From Neonectria sp. B-13 (lineage: Eukaryota > Ascomycota > Sordariomycetes > Hypocreales > Nectriaceae): a DNA stretch of 64,000 bases. The stretch is from positions 3,289,378-3,353,377 of the forward strand of contig NOKP01000002.1 in NCBI GenBank assembly GCA_002682825.1, written 5' to 3'. This document shows positions 1 to 14,386 of the stretch, piece after piece; within the stretch, counting starts at the first letter, position 1; each line of letters begins with the position of its first letter. A program made the translations under genes and the position numbers. Below the pieces are notes generated by a model, which ran no database searches, was not told the DNA's origin, and saw only the letters and a list, made by a program, of their open reading frames with translations.

Positions 1-1246
1 CCTGACCCTGAAGGTGATGATCCCGAACGGTTAATAGGCTTAGATGAGCTGACATGTACGAGTACACCCTCGTACCTTGCTACTTAAGTTTTGACGTCGC
101 ATGCCGTCCCGTGCCCACAGCTTGTTTGATGGTGAGTAACGCGCAGGTGGAGGGACAGACTACGTGTGGGGTTCCACGGGAAGGACGGGATAGTTTGACG
201 GGATGTAGTTTTTGTACCAGGGTTCAACTACTAAGGTACTACTGTACCTACAAAGCACAGGCAACGGGCGTCTGCCTCTGATAAGTGTCATACCGTGAGG
301 TATCTGTGGTTATGCCTCGAGCATCTGTTCCTGGTTGTGTTATGGCGTTCCGTGCTAGGTGCTTGGCAGCTTTTGTAGGGCCTGGATATCTTCGTATGAA
401 TGTACAATCGATAAACAAGACCCTAAGGCCGCTACTAAGTTACAGACGTTGAACTGTAATTGCAGTGTACCAAAAACTACTTCGTGTAGATTACCAGTCC
501 CGTATGTGTGGAGGTCTCGTCCAATGCCATAAGTTATCCCCGAAATGCTACTGCAGAATGTCATTTCTTTGCGACCCCTGCAGGCAAACCGCCAGGCTGG
601 CAGGGCCCACTATGGGGAGCCCCTGGAGCGGCCAAAGCCAATCATGTGCGAGGTACGGCAACACTCAGATTGGCTCCGGCAGACTGCTGGCGGGCTGCCA
701 CAGGGCGCTTTCCCCCACAGGGCTACCTTCAGTGGGTTTCAGACTCTCAGTGGAGGATTACAGTGGGTTACGTACCTGTCCGTGGGCACCTATTCCCGCT
801 GTCCCTCCCGCTGGCTTCTCCCGTCAGCGGACGCCGCCTCCTGGACTCCTGACACATGCCGCCCAGTCGCGACAGGGGTCTCCTTGGGTCTGGTCGCGTA
901 AATCCGGCAGACGATGATATCCAAAGTCAACACTCCTTGTTGGATATCCTCATCCCTTACCCCTACACTGCGTATTAGCCTCACGATACCATCACTCGAC
1001 CTCTCGAAATCATCGACCACCCACGCTCCTTTCACTCGAGCTCACCGCGACCCGCGCTGAGCTTGTCCACGATCCGACTTTCGACCTCCCACCAGCTTTC
1101 CTTGTCCCTGAGCTTCCCCGACCAACTCCCACCTCCCTTCTGACCGTTCGTTGCGTCCCACCCCGAGCCGACGACCTGGAGATGACTGGACGCTGCTGAG
1201 CTCCTCTCCATCTCTTCCTCGACCGACGCTGCCTCCTCCGCCCGCC
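1..1246. other. 5' flank of the dynein heavy chain gene, no gene seen
   Basis: No open frame here has recognisable protein features. The overlapping frames at 465-917 on both strands read as low-complexity Pro/Arg/Ser shadows. From about 1020 to 1240 the plus strand becomes pyrimidine-rich (runs of CTCC, TTCC, CTTC) up to the ATG at 1247. That is typical of a promoter and leader in filamentous fungi. I see no convincing TATA box. Confidence 0.5.
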
Positions 1247-4200
1247 ATGGAGGTCACTTCGGTTGCGGCGCCGGGCCCTGCTGCCAACGGCGTTGCTACC
1301 GCAGCACCTTTCCCGACCATCGAGCCCGAACGCGTGGTTGACCACTTGGCCGCCGTCTGCGGCGTCGCCCTCGGCGCCACTCGAGACGAGCTTGAACAGG
1401 TCGGCAGTCTGCTGCACAAGGGCCGCTACGCCGACACCATTTCACGCTGTACTCGGTTTGCTAGCGAAGCTCAGAATGTCCTCTATATCCAGAAGGACAT
1501 TGCGAACCCGACGGTAGAGTCTGGGGCAGATGTCGCTGGTACGTCATCGTCCCGGTCTCCGTGGCCTTCAACGGCCTTGCTAATGCTAGATGGACAGTCC
1601 CGGCTACCTACAACTACACTCTCTCGACAGAGATCTCCTCGTCACCGACTACCGTGGCCTCGCTCGTTCTTCTCAAGACCCCGCTACCCATCGACCCGAC
1701 CCGTTCCCTTACTTCTCAAATATTCATTACTAATTTGCCGGGCCCTGCCTCCCTCGCCGCCGTGGGAGAGCAAGGCACGCCCTTATCACCTTTCGAGGTT
1801 CTTCATTCTCATGTCCACCATGCCTTGGTGCCGTACTTTGACGCCAACACCAAGAGCTTGCAGCTGGCCAACGGGTCCAGGGGCCGCACCGATGTCGATG
1901 CTAAGACGGGCATCCCCGTGACGAAGAAGCGTCTTAACGATCTGGAGCTGAGTCTGCTCCACCTCCAGCAGAACGTCGATATTCCCGAGATCTCCCTTGC
2001 CTTTCACTCCATTGTCCAGAACGTCCTTGACGACGCCGAAGCCGGCAACTCCCGGCCGTCCATCGATGCGATCCCACAGCACCTTCTCCAAGACAGTACT
2101 TTTCTCAATAGGCTGCAGGCGAATGTGAATACCTGGATCAAGTCGATCCAGGGAATCACCAAGTTGACCAAGGATCCTTCTTCGAATGCGAACCAGGAGT
2201 TTAGCACCGCGAGCCAGGAGGTCAACTTTTGGTTGTCGATGGAGTCTGCCTTGGAGGGTATTGAAGGCCAGCTAAGGAGCGAGGGTGTCCTCCTCACCCT
2301 CGAGATTCTCAAGCATGCCAAGCGTTTCCAGGCCACCGTGAGTTTCACGGCCGATACCGGTTTGAAGGAGGCCATGGAGAAGGTGCAAAAGTACAACCAG
2401 CTCATGCGGGACTTTCCCCTGGATGAGTTGCTATCTGCTACATCGCTTTCCAAGGCCCAGGAGGCTATTGCGCAGATCTTCGGGCATCTGAACAAGAAGC
2501 TGAGGATATGTCCCTACCCGATTCGAAGAGCCCTGCCCCTGGTTGAGGCCATCTCCGCCGATCTTGACGACGTCCTTCATCGTCTGCTCCCCGGCACCGA
2601 GCTTGTGGACCTCGATTACCACCAGTTCCAGAGTATCATGGGGACCTGCGATGACATCTTCCGGACTTGGGAAGAGAACCTCAAGGAGTTCACCAACGTG
2701 GCTCGTGAGGTGACTCGTCGCCGAAACGAAAAGTTCATCCCCATCAAGATCAACAAGAAGCATTCGGAACTAGAGTCGAGGATCAAGTACGTCAGCACTT
2801 TCCGTGACAACCACGAGCAGCTCCAGCGCACCATCGTCAACGTGCTGGGCCCCCAGGCTACTATTCCCGGTGTCACCGAGACGACTCGCACCAATGGCGT
2901 TGTCATGGAGGAGATGGGCGATGTCGATGCTGTTCAAGAGGTGAAGCAAGCTTGGGAAGCTCTTCAGAACGTCGATCTTTTAGATGTCACAGACCAAGGC
3001 AAGGAACGTTGGGTTCGGGCAGAAAACCTATACAACGAGCGCACGACGAGAGTTGAAAACTCCATCATTGCGAGACTTCGAGACAGATTGGCCACCGCGA
3101 AGACCGCAAACGAAATGTTTCGAGTCTTTTCCAAATTCAACGCCCTCTTTGTGCGGCCTAAGATTCGTGGCGCCATCCAGGAGTACCAGAATCAGTTGAT
3201 GGACCATGTCAAGCAAGCCATCAACGGACTGCACGAGCGATTTAAGCAGCAGTACGGCCACTCGGAGGCCCACGCCATGGCTCAGTTGCGTGATCTTCCT
3301 CCTGTTTCTGGAGCCATCATCTGGGCGCGTCAGATCGAGTTCCAGCTTGAGGGCTACATGAGAAAGGTTGAGGCCGTGCTTGGCCCTGACTGGACTCTGC
3401 ATTCCGAGGGCCACAAGCTTCAGGAAGAAAGCGAACTATTCAAGCAGAAGCTCGACACTGCTCGAATTTACGAGGCTTGGCTCGCTGACGTGAACCGGCG
3501 CAAGATTTCCATCTCCGGCCAGCTTTTCGACATCGCACGTGTCCGATCTGCCGGTGGTATCCTTGAGCTGACCGTCAACTTCGATTCTCAGATCATCACC
3601 TTGTTCAAGGAAACGCGTAACCTGACCTGGCAATCGTACTCGGTGCCTCACGCTGTTACGACCGTGTCAAAGGATGCAAAGCGAGTCTATCCATATGCCG
3701 TCAGTCTAATGGAGAGCGTGAGAACTCTGTCCCAGACTCTTCGACAGGTTTCTGTCATGGGAGAGGAATCCATTCTTCTTAACGGATACCGGAACGACGT
3801 CTACAAGATGATCAGTGAAGGTGTTCCTCTGCGATGGGAATCCTTCATCAACTCTCATGAGCTCTTCTACTCCGACCCGAGACAGAACCGGCCACTGCTA
3901 CCTGGTGGAGCTGACTATGGCCTTGCCAAGAACACTGAGAGCAAGCATGGCATGTTCATTCGAGGATTTGCCGCAGCCGTTTCTGTGCTCCAGACCAAGG
4001 TGATTTCGTTGAACTTCATTTACACCACCGTCGAGCAGGCCCTCAAGGAGCTCAGCACGTGTGCTTATGACGAGGTGGCCTTCCAATCTCGTCTGGATAC
4101 GATCCAGTCTGCCGTTGATCAGCTGAACCTCGAGCAATACGTGAACCTCGACTTCTGGGTGCAAAGCTTGAACGCCAAGGTCCAGTCCATCCTTCTCACC

Positions 4201-7200
4201 CGTCTTCAGAGTGCCGTTTTGTCCTGGATTTCTGCATTTGAGGATGACAGTGTCGACGATGAGAGGCGCAAGAAGACCAACCCCGAAGAAGGGAAGCCTG
4301 AAGGCCCTACCATGAAGCGCCTTGTTCTGGAACTCGCCATGCGCAACCAAGTTATTTATCTGGATCCTCCGTTGGAGTTCGCTCGAGCTGGCTGGTTCCT
4401 TCACCTTCACGAGTGGCTCGGTATCGTCTGTAACCTCCGCAAGATTAAGGCTACGCGGTATCAGATGAGCCTTACCACCACGGCCAATGATGAGCCTCGC
4501 TTCACTGACCTACCATCGGAGTGCGCTGAACTGCTTCAACGTGTGTACGTGTCCGTTGAGACAAAGCTTCAAGAAATCAGCGCGTACGTCGACAAGTGGC
4601 TCCAGTTCCAGTCCCTGTGGGACCTTCAGTCTGAGCAAGTTTACGATGCTTTGGGTGAGCAGCTTCCTCGATGGCTGCAACTTCTCCAAGAGATTCGCAA
4701 GACGCGCTCCACCTTCGACACGCAGGAGGTCAGTCGCGCGTTTGGGCACCTTACCATCGATTACGACCAGGTCCAGACCAAGGTCAACGCCAAGTACGAT
4801 CAGTGGCAGCACGAAATTCTTATGAAGTTCGCTGGCCGCCTCGGAAACCGTATGCGGGACGTCAATGCAGATATTGAAAAGGCTCGCAAGGACCTCGAGA
4901 GCCAGAGCTCAGACGCGTCTTCAACTGCCCAAGCCGTTCAGTTTATTACTGTCGTCCAAAGCTGCAAGCGTAACGTGAAGGCATGGGCCCCTGAAATTGA
5001 CATGTTCCGCCAAGGACAGTCGACGCTCGTCAGACAACGATACCAGTTCCCCAACGACTGGCTGCACATTGAACAGATCGACAGTCAATGGGAAGCGCTC
5101 AAGGAGATCCTGGACAAGAAATTTAGGATCGTCCAGGATCAGACTGATGCGCTGCGAGCCAAGATTTTCACCGAGGACAAGCTCATCAATGAGCGAATTG
5201 CCGAGATTGCTGCTCAATGGAATGAGGAGAAGCCAGTTTCCGGAACTATCCAGCCCGATGTTGCTTCGGCGACCCTCAGCTCGTTCGAGCAACGCATTTC
5301 TAAGCTGCAGCACGACTCTCAGATGGTTGTAAAGGCGAAGGAGGCCCTCGATCTCCCAGCCAGCCCCGACTCTGCGCTAGAAGCGACCCTCGAGGAGATC
5401 CGTGACTTCCAGTCCGTCTGGTCGAACCTTTCTACCATCTGGGCAAGCCTCAATGAGACCCGCGATATTTTGTGGACTGCTGTCCAACCACGCAAGATTC
5501 GATCCAAGGTTGATGACCTCATCAAGAGCACCAAGGAGATGCCAAGCAGAATGAGGCAATATGCTGCTTTCGAGCACGTCCAGGGAATTCTGCGTGGCTT
5601 CCTCAAGGTCAACCCTATTCTTTCGGACCTCAAGTCTGATGCTATCCGCGAACGCCATTGGCACAAGATTTACAAGCAGATCAAGCCTCAGAAGCGTTTC
5701 TCGCCTAGTTCTATGACTCTTGGTGACGTCTGGGATCTCAACTTGGTAGCAACCGAGGTCATCGTCAAGGACATTATTGCCCAGGCTCAAGGCGAGATGG
5801 CTCTTGAAGAGTTCCTTAAGCAGGTTCGCGAGACCTGGCAAAACTATGCCCTTGAGATGATCGGATATCAGAACAAATGCCGGCTCATTCGCGGCTGGGA
5901 TGATCTCTTCGCCAAGTGCAGCGAGAACCTGAATTCCCTGCAGGCCATGAAGCACTCGCCTTACTACAAGGAGTTTGAGGAAGAGGCTGTTTCCTGGGAA
6001 GACAAGCTCAATCGCGTGCACGTTCTGTTCGACGTATGGATCGATGTCCAACGCCAGTGGGTGTACCTGGAAGGCGTCTTCACTGGTAACCTGGACATCA
6101 AGCACCTGCTTCCAATCGAGTCGGGACGTTTCCAGAACATTAACAGCGAATTTCTGGCTGTCATGAAGAAGGCCAACAAGACCCCCTATGTTCTCGATGT
6201 CCTAAACATCCCGAATGTGCAGAAGTCTCTGGAGCGACTGGCGGAGATGCTCAACAAGATTCAGAAGGCTCTCGGTGAATACTTGGAGAAGGAGCGTGTT
6301 TCGTTCCCTCGATTCTACTTCGTCGGTGATGAAGACTTGTTGGAGATGATTGGTAACAGCAACGACACGCTGCGCATTGCCAAGCACTTCAAGAAGATGT
6401 TTGCTGGCTTGTCTGGCCTTATTATGGACGACGAGACGGTCATCTCCGGCTTTACATCGAAGGAAGGTGAGGCTGTTCGGTTGAAGAAAGAGGTTTCTTT
6501 GGCCAAGACCCCGAGAATCAACGACTGGCTGGCCCTTTTGGAGGGTGGCATGAAGGCTACCCTAGCTGAGTTGCTGGCCGAGGCTGTCGACCAATACACG
6601 CCCATCTTCGAATCGGAAAAGATCGAATCTGCTGTCTTGAACGAATTCATGGAGGCTTTCCCCAGCCAGATTGTCGTTCTTGCTATTCAGGTTGCTTGGA
6701 CTTCGGCCGTTGAGAAGTCGCTGGCTGCTGGCGGTCAGACCCTGAAGGCCCTGTTCGAACGCGAGGTGGAGGTCCTCCGCGTTCTTGCCGATACTGTCCT
6801 GGGAGACCTCGAGACCATTCAGCGGAAGAAGTGCGAACAGTTGATTACCGAGTGTGTCCACCAGCGCGACATGATTGAGAAGCTCTTCAACGTGAAAGCC
6901 GAGTCTCCGAGTCACTACTTGTGGCAGCTGCAGATGCGCTATGTTTACAACCCCGAAGGCGAATTCCTCGATCGCCTCTACATCAAGATGGCCAATGCAA
7001 AGCTCAACTATGGCTTTGAGTACTTGGGTGTTCCAGATCGACTGGTCCGGACTCCTCTTACCGACCGATGCTTCCTTACCCTCACTCAAGCCTTGTGCCA
7101 ACGTCTCGGTGGTTCGCCTTATGGTCCTGCCGGAACTGGTAAGACGGAATCAGTCAAAGCCCTCGGTGTGCAGCTGGGTAGATTCACCCTCGTCTTCTGC

Positions 7201-10200
7201 TGTGACGATACCTTTGACTTTCAGGCTATGGGCCGAATTTTCTTGGGTATTTGTCAGGTCGGTGCTTGGGGCTGTTTCGACGAGTTCAACCGTCTGGAAG
7301 AGCGTATTTTGTCTGCAGTCTCGCAGCAGATCCAGAACATCCAGCTGGGCCTCAAGGAAGGCGTGGAGGATGCCCAGTCACAGATTGAACTGGTTGGTCG
7401 CCAACTTCACGTCAACGAGAACACTGGCATTTTTATCACCATGAATCCTGGCTATGCCGGCCGTTCCAACCTGCCGGACAACTTGAAGAAGCTCTTCCGC
7501 AGCGTGGCCATGTCCAAACCCGACAAGGAACTCATTGCTGAGGTCATGCTCTACTCCCAGGGTTTCAACCAGGCCAAGCAACTCTCAAAACAGACGGTAC
7601 CGTTCTTCGACCAGTGCTCTGCCAAGCTCTCCAAACAGGCTCACTACGATTTTGGTTTGCGTGCACTGAAGAGTGTCCTGGTCAGCTCTGGTGGCCTCAA
7701 GCGTGCGCGCATGGGCACAGGCCATCTCGGTGCTGAAGATGTTGTCGAGCCCGAGATTATTGTGCAGAGCATTCGTGAAACGATTGCGCCCAAGTTAATT
7801 AAGTCTGATGTCGATATCATGACCACAATCGAGACTGCGTGCTTCCCGGGCGTGGAATATGTCCCTGCCAACCTCGAGGCCCTGGAGAACGCAATTCGCA
7901 CCCTCGCTGCCGAGCGACACCTTGTTGTCAATGAGCTTTGGATGACGAAAGTCCTGCAACTATACCAGATCCAAAAGATCCACCATGGTGTTATGATGGT
8001 TGGTAACTCCGGATCCGGAAAATCTGCCGCCTGGAGGCTCTTGCTTGATGCTATGCAAAAGGTCGAGGGTGTCGAGGGCGTGTCTCACGTCATTGACTCG
8101 AAGGTCATGTCGAAGGAAGCCCTGTATGGAAATCTCGACGCTACTACACGTGAATGGACAGATGGTCTATTCACAAGCATTCTACGAAAGATTGTTGACA
8201 ACCTTCGTGGTGAGGATTCTAAACGACACTGGATTGTCTTTGACGGCGACGTGGACCCTGAGTGGGTTGAGAACTTGAACAGTGTACTTGACGACAACAA
8301 GTTGCTGACACTGCCCAACGGTGAGCGCCTCAACCTCCCGGCAAATGTTCGAATCATGTTCGAGGTCGAAACGCTCAAGTACGCCACCCTCGCCACTGTC
8401 AGTCGATGTGGTATGGTCTGGTTCAGTGAGGACACTGTCTCTTCTACCATGATGGTCAGCAACTACCTCCTGAAGCTCCGTAGCGTTCCATTCGAAGACT
8501 TGGACGAGGATAGCGTCGCAACGGGAAACAGCCCCGCCAAGACTTTGGCCCTCCAAGGCCAGATCGCCGATCTGTTCAATGTGTACTTGAACGAGGAAGA
8601 ATTCATACTCCAAGCTCTGCAGCGGGCTGAGGACTACAACCACATCATGGACTTCACTGTCGCTCGCGTACTCAACACCCTATTCTCCTTGCTGAACAAG
8701 GCCGTCAGAGATGTCATCGAGTACAACGCCCAGCACTCTGACTTCCCCCTCGATCCTGAGCAGATTGAGGCCTTCGTCTCGAAGAAGCTTCTGTTGGCGC
8801 TTGTTTGGGCGCTCACTGGTGACTGCCCCCTCAACGATCGAAAGTCATTTGGTGACGACATCTGCGCCATTGCCAACTTCGGCTCTCCCCCCCTTGATGG
8901 CACTTCGTCTCTGATTGACTTCAATTCTACTCTCCCCAAGGCCGACTGGTCACCCTGGCAGAGCGAAGTTCCGACTATAGAGGTCAATACGCACTCCATC
9001 ACTCAGACCGATGTCGTTATCCCCACGCTAGACACGGTCCGACACGAGGACGTGCTGTACTCCTGGCTTGCTGAGCACAAACCCTTGCTCCTTTGTGGCC
9101 CCCCTGGTTCTGGTAAAACAATGACGCTCTTCAGTGCGTTGCGCAAGCTGCCCAACATGGAAGTTGTCGGCCTCAACTTCTCCAGTGCCACAACTCCCGA
9201 TCTCCTCATCAAGACCTTCGAGCAGTACTGCGAGTACAAGAAGACACTCAATGGTGTTATGCTCTCACCGACCCAGATTGGCCGATGGCTGGTTCTCTTC
9301 TGCGATGAAATTAACTTGCCCGCCCCTGACAAGTATGGCACTCAACGAGCCATCTCCTTCCTGCGCCAGCTTGTGGAGCACAATGGATTCTGGCGAACCT
9401 CTGACAAGGTCTGGGTGACACTGGACCGGATCCAGTTTGTCGGTGCTTGCAATCCCCCTACCGATGCCGGCCGTACTCCCATGGGTGCCAGATTCCTCCG
9501 ACATGCTCCTCTCATCATGGTCGATTACCCCGGTGAGCTGTCTCTCAACCAAATCTACGGCACATTCAACACGGCCGTGCTCAAGATCGTCCCCGCCCTT
9601 CGCGGATATGCGGAGCCTCTCACACACGCAATGGTTCGCTTCTATCTCGAGTCTCAGCAAAGATTCACGCCTAAGATCCAGCCTCACTACGTCTACAGTC
9701 CCCGTGAGCTGACGCGCTGGGTTCGTGGTGTGTACGAAGCCATCCGACCTTTGGAGACCTTGTCTATTGAGGGTCTCATCCGCATCTGGGCCCATGAGGC
9801 TCTCCGTCTCTTCCAGGATCGTCTGGTCGCCGAGGATGAGCGGAAATGGACAGATGATAGCGTGCGGCGCATCGCCTTGGAGCACTTTCCTACGATCGAC
9901 GAAGAAAAGGCCCTCGGAGGCCCCATCCTCTTCTCCAACTGGCTTTCCAAGAACTACGTCCCGGTTCATCGTGAGCAGCTGAGAGACTTTGTCAAGGCTA
10001 GGTTGAAGACGTTCTGCGAAGAAGAGGTCGATGTTCCCCTGATCCTCTTTAACGATGTCTTGGAGCATGTGCTGCGCATTGACCGTGTTTTCCGACAACC
10101 CCAAGGACATTTGATTCTCATTGGTGTCAGTGGCAGTGGCAAGACTACGCTGTCCCGCTTCGTGGCGTGGATGAATGGTCTCAAGGTCTTCCAGATCAAG

Positions 10201-13200
10201 GTCCACGGGAAGTACTCTGCCGAGGACTTTGATGACGATCTTCGAGATGTCCTCCGCCGGTGTGGCTGCAAGGGCGAGAAGATTTGTTTCATTATGGACG
10301 AGTCTAACGTCCTGGACTCGGGTTTCTTGGAGAGAATGAACACGTTGCTGGCCAACGCTGAAGTCCCCGGCTTGTTCGAGGGCGACGAGTATGCGGCCCT
10401 CATGACAGCTTGCAAAGAAGGTGCGCAGCGACAGAACCTGCACCTTGATTCGCCTGAGGAGCTGTACAAGTGGTTCACCCAGCAGATCGTCAAGAACCTT
10501 CACGTCGTCTTTACCATGAACCCGCCAGAGGATGGCCTTTCTTCCAAGGCAGCTACCAGTCCTGCCTTGTTCAACCGTTGCGTGCTCAACTGGTTTGGAG
10601 ACTGGTCCGACCAGGCGCTCTTCCAGGTCTCCCATGAGCTGACCCAGAAGATCGACTTGGACCGGCCCAACTTTAATTGTCCCGATACCATCCCGGTTGC
10701 CTACCGTGGTCTTCAGCTACCGCCGTCTCACCGAGAGACTGTTGTTAATTCAATGGTGTACATTCACTACTCGCTTCAGCGGTACAACGCAAAGCTGCTG
10801 AAGCAGCAAGGCAAGGTGACTTTCCTTACGCCTCGACATTTCCTCGACTTTGTTGCGCAGTTTGTCAAACTGTACAACGAGAAGCGTGAAGATCTTGAGG
10901 AACAACAGCGTCATCTCAACGTTGGTCTCGAGAAACTCAGGGACACCGTCGACAAAGTGCGAGATCTCCGTGTGAGTCTCGCGGAGAAGAAGACTCAGCT
11001 GGAACAGAAGGATGCGGAGGCGAACGAGAAGCTGCAGCGCATGGTGGCTGATCAGCGTGAGGCAGAACAGAGGAAGAGCGCGTCGTTGGAGGTCCAGGCG
11101 TCATTGGAGAAGCAGGAGTATGAGGTGGCAACGCGAAGGCAGGTTGTGTTGGAGGATCTCGCAAAGGCAGAGCCCGCTGTCGAGGAAGCCAGGGCCAGTG
11201 TCAGCAACATCAAACGTCAGCACTTGACCGAGATCAGGTCTATGGGTAACCCGCCTGCGGGTGTCCGTCTGGCTCTTGATGCAGTCTGCACGTTGCTCAG
11301 CCACAAGATCAACGACTGGAAAGCCGTGCAAGCGGTTGTGCGAAAGGACAACTTCATTGCCAGCATCCTCGAGTTTAACAACGAAAAGCAGATGACACGG
11401 CCCCTGCGAAACAAGATGCGCAACGACTTCCTATCTAACCCCGAATTCACGTTCGAGAAGGTCAACCGCGCTTCCAAGGCCTGCGGTCCCTTAGTCCAGT
11501 GGGTCACCGCCCAGGTCAACTACTCCGATATCCTGGACCGCGTTGGTCCCCTCAAGATCGAGGTTACCCAGCTGGAGGACGATGCCTTGGAAACCAAGGC
11601 CAAGGCGAAGGCCATCGAGAACAACATCGCCACGCTCGAGGCCAGCATCAACACATACAAGTCCGAATATGCTGCGCTCATCAGCGAGACCCAAGCAATC
11701 AAGTCTGAGATGTCCAAGGTTCAGTTCAAGGTGGACCGCAGTGTCAGATTGCTGGACAGTCTGTCATCCGAGAGAGTCCGTTGGGAGGATGGAAGCAAGT
11801 CTTTCGAGACACAGATCAGCACCCTTGTTGGAGACGTGGTTGTAGCCGCGGCCTTCCTGGCGTACAGCGGTCTCTACGATCAGACGTTCCGAAAATCCAT
11901 GATCGATGACTGGTTCCACCAGCTTCACCTCTCTGGAATTCAATACAAGTCGCCCAATCCTGTCACCGAATACCTTTCGACAGCGGATGAGCGACTGGGC
12001 TGGCAGGAGAACACTCTTCCAGTCGACGATCTGTGCACGGAGAATGCCATTATTCTCAAGCGCTTCACTCGGTACCCGCTCATCATCGATCCCTCGGGAC
12101 GAATTACCGAGTTCTTGCAGCGAGAGTGCAAGGATCGTCGCTTGACAGTTACCAGCTTCTTGGATGACACGTTCACGAAGCAACTCGAGAGTTCACTTCG
12201 ATTCGGAAACCCGATCCTCATTCAAGATGCCGAGCACCTCGACCCTATCCTCAACCATGTTCTCAACAAGGAGTACCAGAAGACAGGCGGACGTACTCTC
12301 ATCCAGCTTGGCAAGCAGGAAATTGATTTCTCGCCGGCCTTCAAGCTGTATCTGTCGACTCGAGACCCGTCGGCTACCTTCGCACCGGATATCTGCAGTC
12401 GAACCACCTTTGTCAACTTTACGGTCACTCAGAGCAGTCTTCAGACTCAGTCCCTTAACGATGTCCTCAAGTCGGAGCGCCCTGACGTTGATGAACGGCG
12501 CTCCAACCTCATCAAGCTGCAGGGAGAGTTCAAGATCCACCTGCGGCAGCTCGAGAAGCGACTGCTTCAGGCCCTCAATGAGTCTCGCGGCAACATCCTA
12601 GATGACGACAACGTCATCGAGACCCTTGAGACTCTGAAGACAGAGGCGGCAGAGATTTCCATCAAGATGAACAACACCGAGGGTGTCATGGCCGAAGTGG
12701 AAGAGATCACACAGCAGTACAGCATTATTGCCCGATCTTGCAGTGCCGTCTTTGCTGTCCTGGAACAACTTCACTACCTCAACCACTTCTATCAGTTCTC
12801 GCTCCAGTACTTCCTCAACATCTTCCAATCGGTGCTGCACGGCAACAAGAACTTGGCCAACGAGACGGACCACAATGTTCGCCGCGATGTGATTGTCAAA
12901 GATCTGTTTGTCAACACGTTCAAGCGGACTGTGCTGGGTCTGCTTCAGAAAGACCGTGTCACGTTGGGCATGCTGCTTGCACAGGCCTCCCCCTACAAGA
13001 TGGATAAGTCCTTGATTGATGTCATTCTCGACAACCGGGTCGAAGGCAAGGATCTGTCCTCGAACCCCGATAGTAGAGATGAAGCATTTGCGCATGCCAA
13101 GAAGCTCAGCGTCCTCAAGGAGAAGATTGACGCCGTGTCAACGGAGGATTGGGACAAGTTCTTCTCCGAAGAGCTTGCTGAGAACTTTGTCCCGCAGATT

Positions 13201-14386
13201 TGGGATGAGAAGGCCGAGGCCACTGACAAGTCTCTCTTGTCTCTTTTGCTTCTCAAACTCTTCCGCATGGACCGATTTGTGCCTGCGGCGGAGCGTTTCG
13301 TGGGCCAAGTCTTTGGATCTGACATCTTCGATGTCGTCGAGGACCTGAAGGAGACGGTTGAACAGGTGTCTGCAACTCTGCCAATCTCACTGGTGTCTAG
13401 TCCCGGCTTTGACGCCAGCTACAAGGTGGACAACCTGGTCGAGCGAATGCGCGTCAAGTGTACAAACATCGCCATGGGTTCCAACGAGGGTCTTGCCAGC
13501 GCTGACAAGGCCATCAGCAACGCTGCCCAGACCGGCTCGTGGGTCTTGGTCAAGAACGTCCATTTGGCTCCCACCTGGCTTCAGAGCCTGGAGAAGCGTA
13601 TGGAGTCACTCAACCCACACGCCGAATTCCGCCTGTTTCTGTCCATGGAGTCCAGCCTCAAGATCCCGGTCAATTTACTTCGCGCCTCACGCGTGCTGAT
13701 GTACGAGCAGCCCGCGGGTGTGAGGGCCAACATGAAGGACTCCATGTCGTCCTTGTCCACCAGGGCCAGCAAGAGCCCAGTGGAGAGGTCAAGACTTTAC
13801 CTTCTCTTGTCCTTCTTGCACGCCGTGGTGCAGGAGAGATTGCGGTATGCGCCTAACCTGGGCTGGAAGGGTTTCTGGGAGTTCAATGACAGCGACGTAA
13901 GTACACCATGGCCCCATTGATTATCGGAAAACTAACCTCTTGCAGTACGAATGTTCTGCTTTTATCGTTGATACATGGATCGATGGTGTGGCGGGCAACC
14001 GAACCAACCTCGCTCCCCAGAATATCCCCTGGGAGATGTTGCGCTACCTGGTGACGGAGACGTACGGCGGCAAGATCGACGACGAGGGCGACTTCAAGCT
14101 CCTCAACCAGCTCGTCACAAAGTTCCTCACTCCGGCCGCGTACGAGGTTGACCACAAGCTTGTTGACGGACCTGACGGCGGCCTCGTTGTCCCCTCGGGC
14201 ACCAGTATCCAAGACTTCATGGCCTGGATCCACAAGCTCCCCGAGCGCGAGCCACCGACGTACCTCGGTCTGCCGGCCAATGCAGAGAAGCTACTTCTCA
14301 GCAACCTGGGTCGCAGCCTCATTGCCAACCTGCGCAAGGTGACGGATCTGTTGGATGAGGGTGAACAGTTGGTGACGGAGGTCTGA
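1247..14386 (+). CDS. nudA: Cytoplasmic dynein 1 heavy chain
   Basis: Minus-end-directed microtubule motor subunit. In filamentous fungi it drives nuclear migration, spindle positioning and retrograde endosome transport (N. crassa ro-1, A. nidulans nudA). Exons are 1247-1538, 1598-13896 and 13946-14386. The introns (59 and 49 nt) begin GTACGT and GTAAGT and restore frame exactly, giving 4343 aa, the usual fungal length. The N-terminal tail and linker fill roughly residues 1-1850. Walker A motifs follow for AAA1 (GPAGTGKT, about 1940), AAA2 (GNSGSGKS, about 2233), AAA3 (GPPGSGKT, about 2598) and AAA4 (GVSGSGKT, about 2940). An AAA1 Walker B-like GCFDEFNR is present. A long charged coiled coil at about 3190-3500 forms the stalk around the microtubule-binding segment, followed by AAA5-6 and the C-terminal domain. 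The ATG sits in CCGCCATGG. No disabling change was seen. Confidence 0.97.

Noticed and set aside
465..917. Overlapping plus-strand frames upstream of dynein
   Set aside because: Three overlapping frames are open at once, a sign of GC-rich non-coding DNA. None has a recognisable motif.
9265..10635. 456-codon open frame antisense to the dynein heavy chain
   Set aside because: It lies opposite conserved AAA3-AAA4 codons. GC-rich codon bias leaves the opposite strand open, and the translation has no domain pattern. The same applies to the other minus-strand frames between 1786 and 13772.
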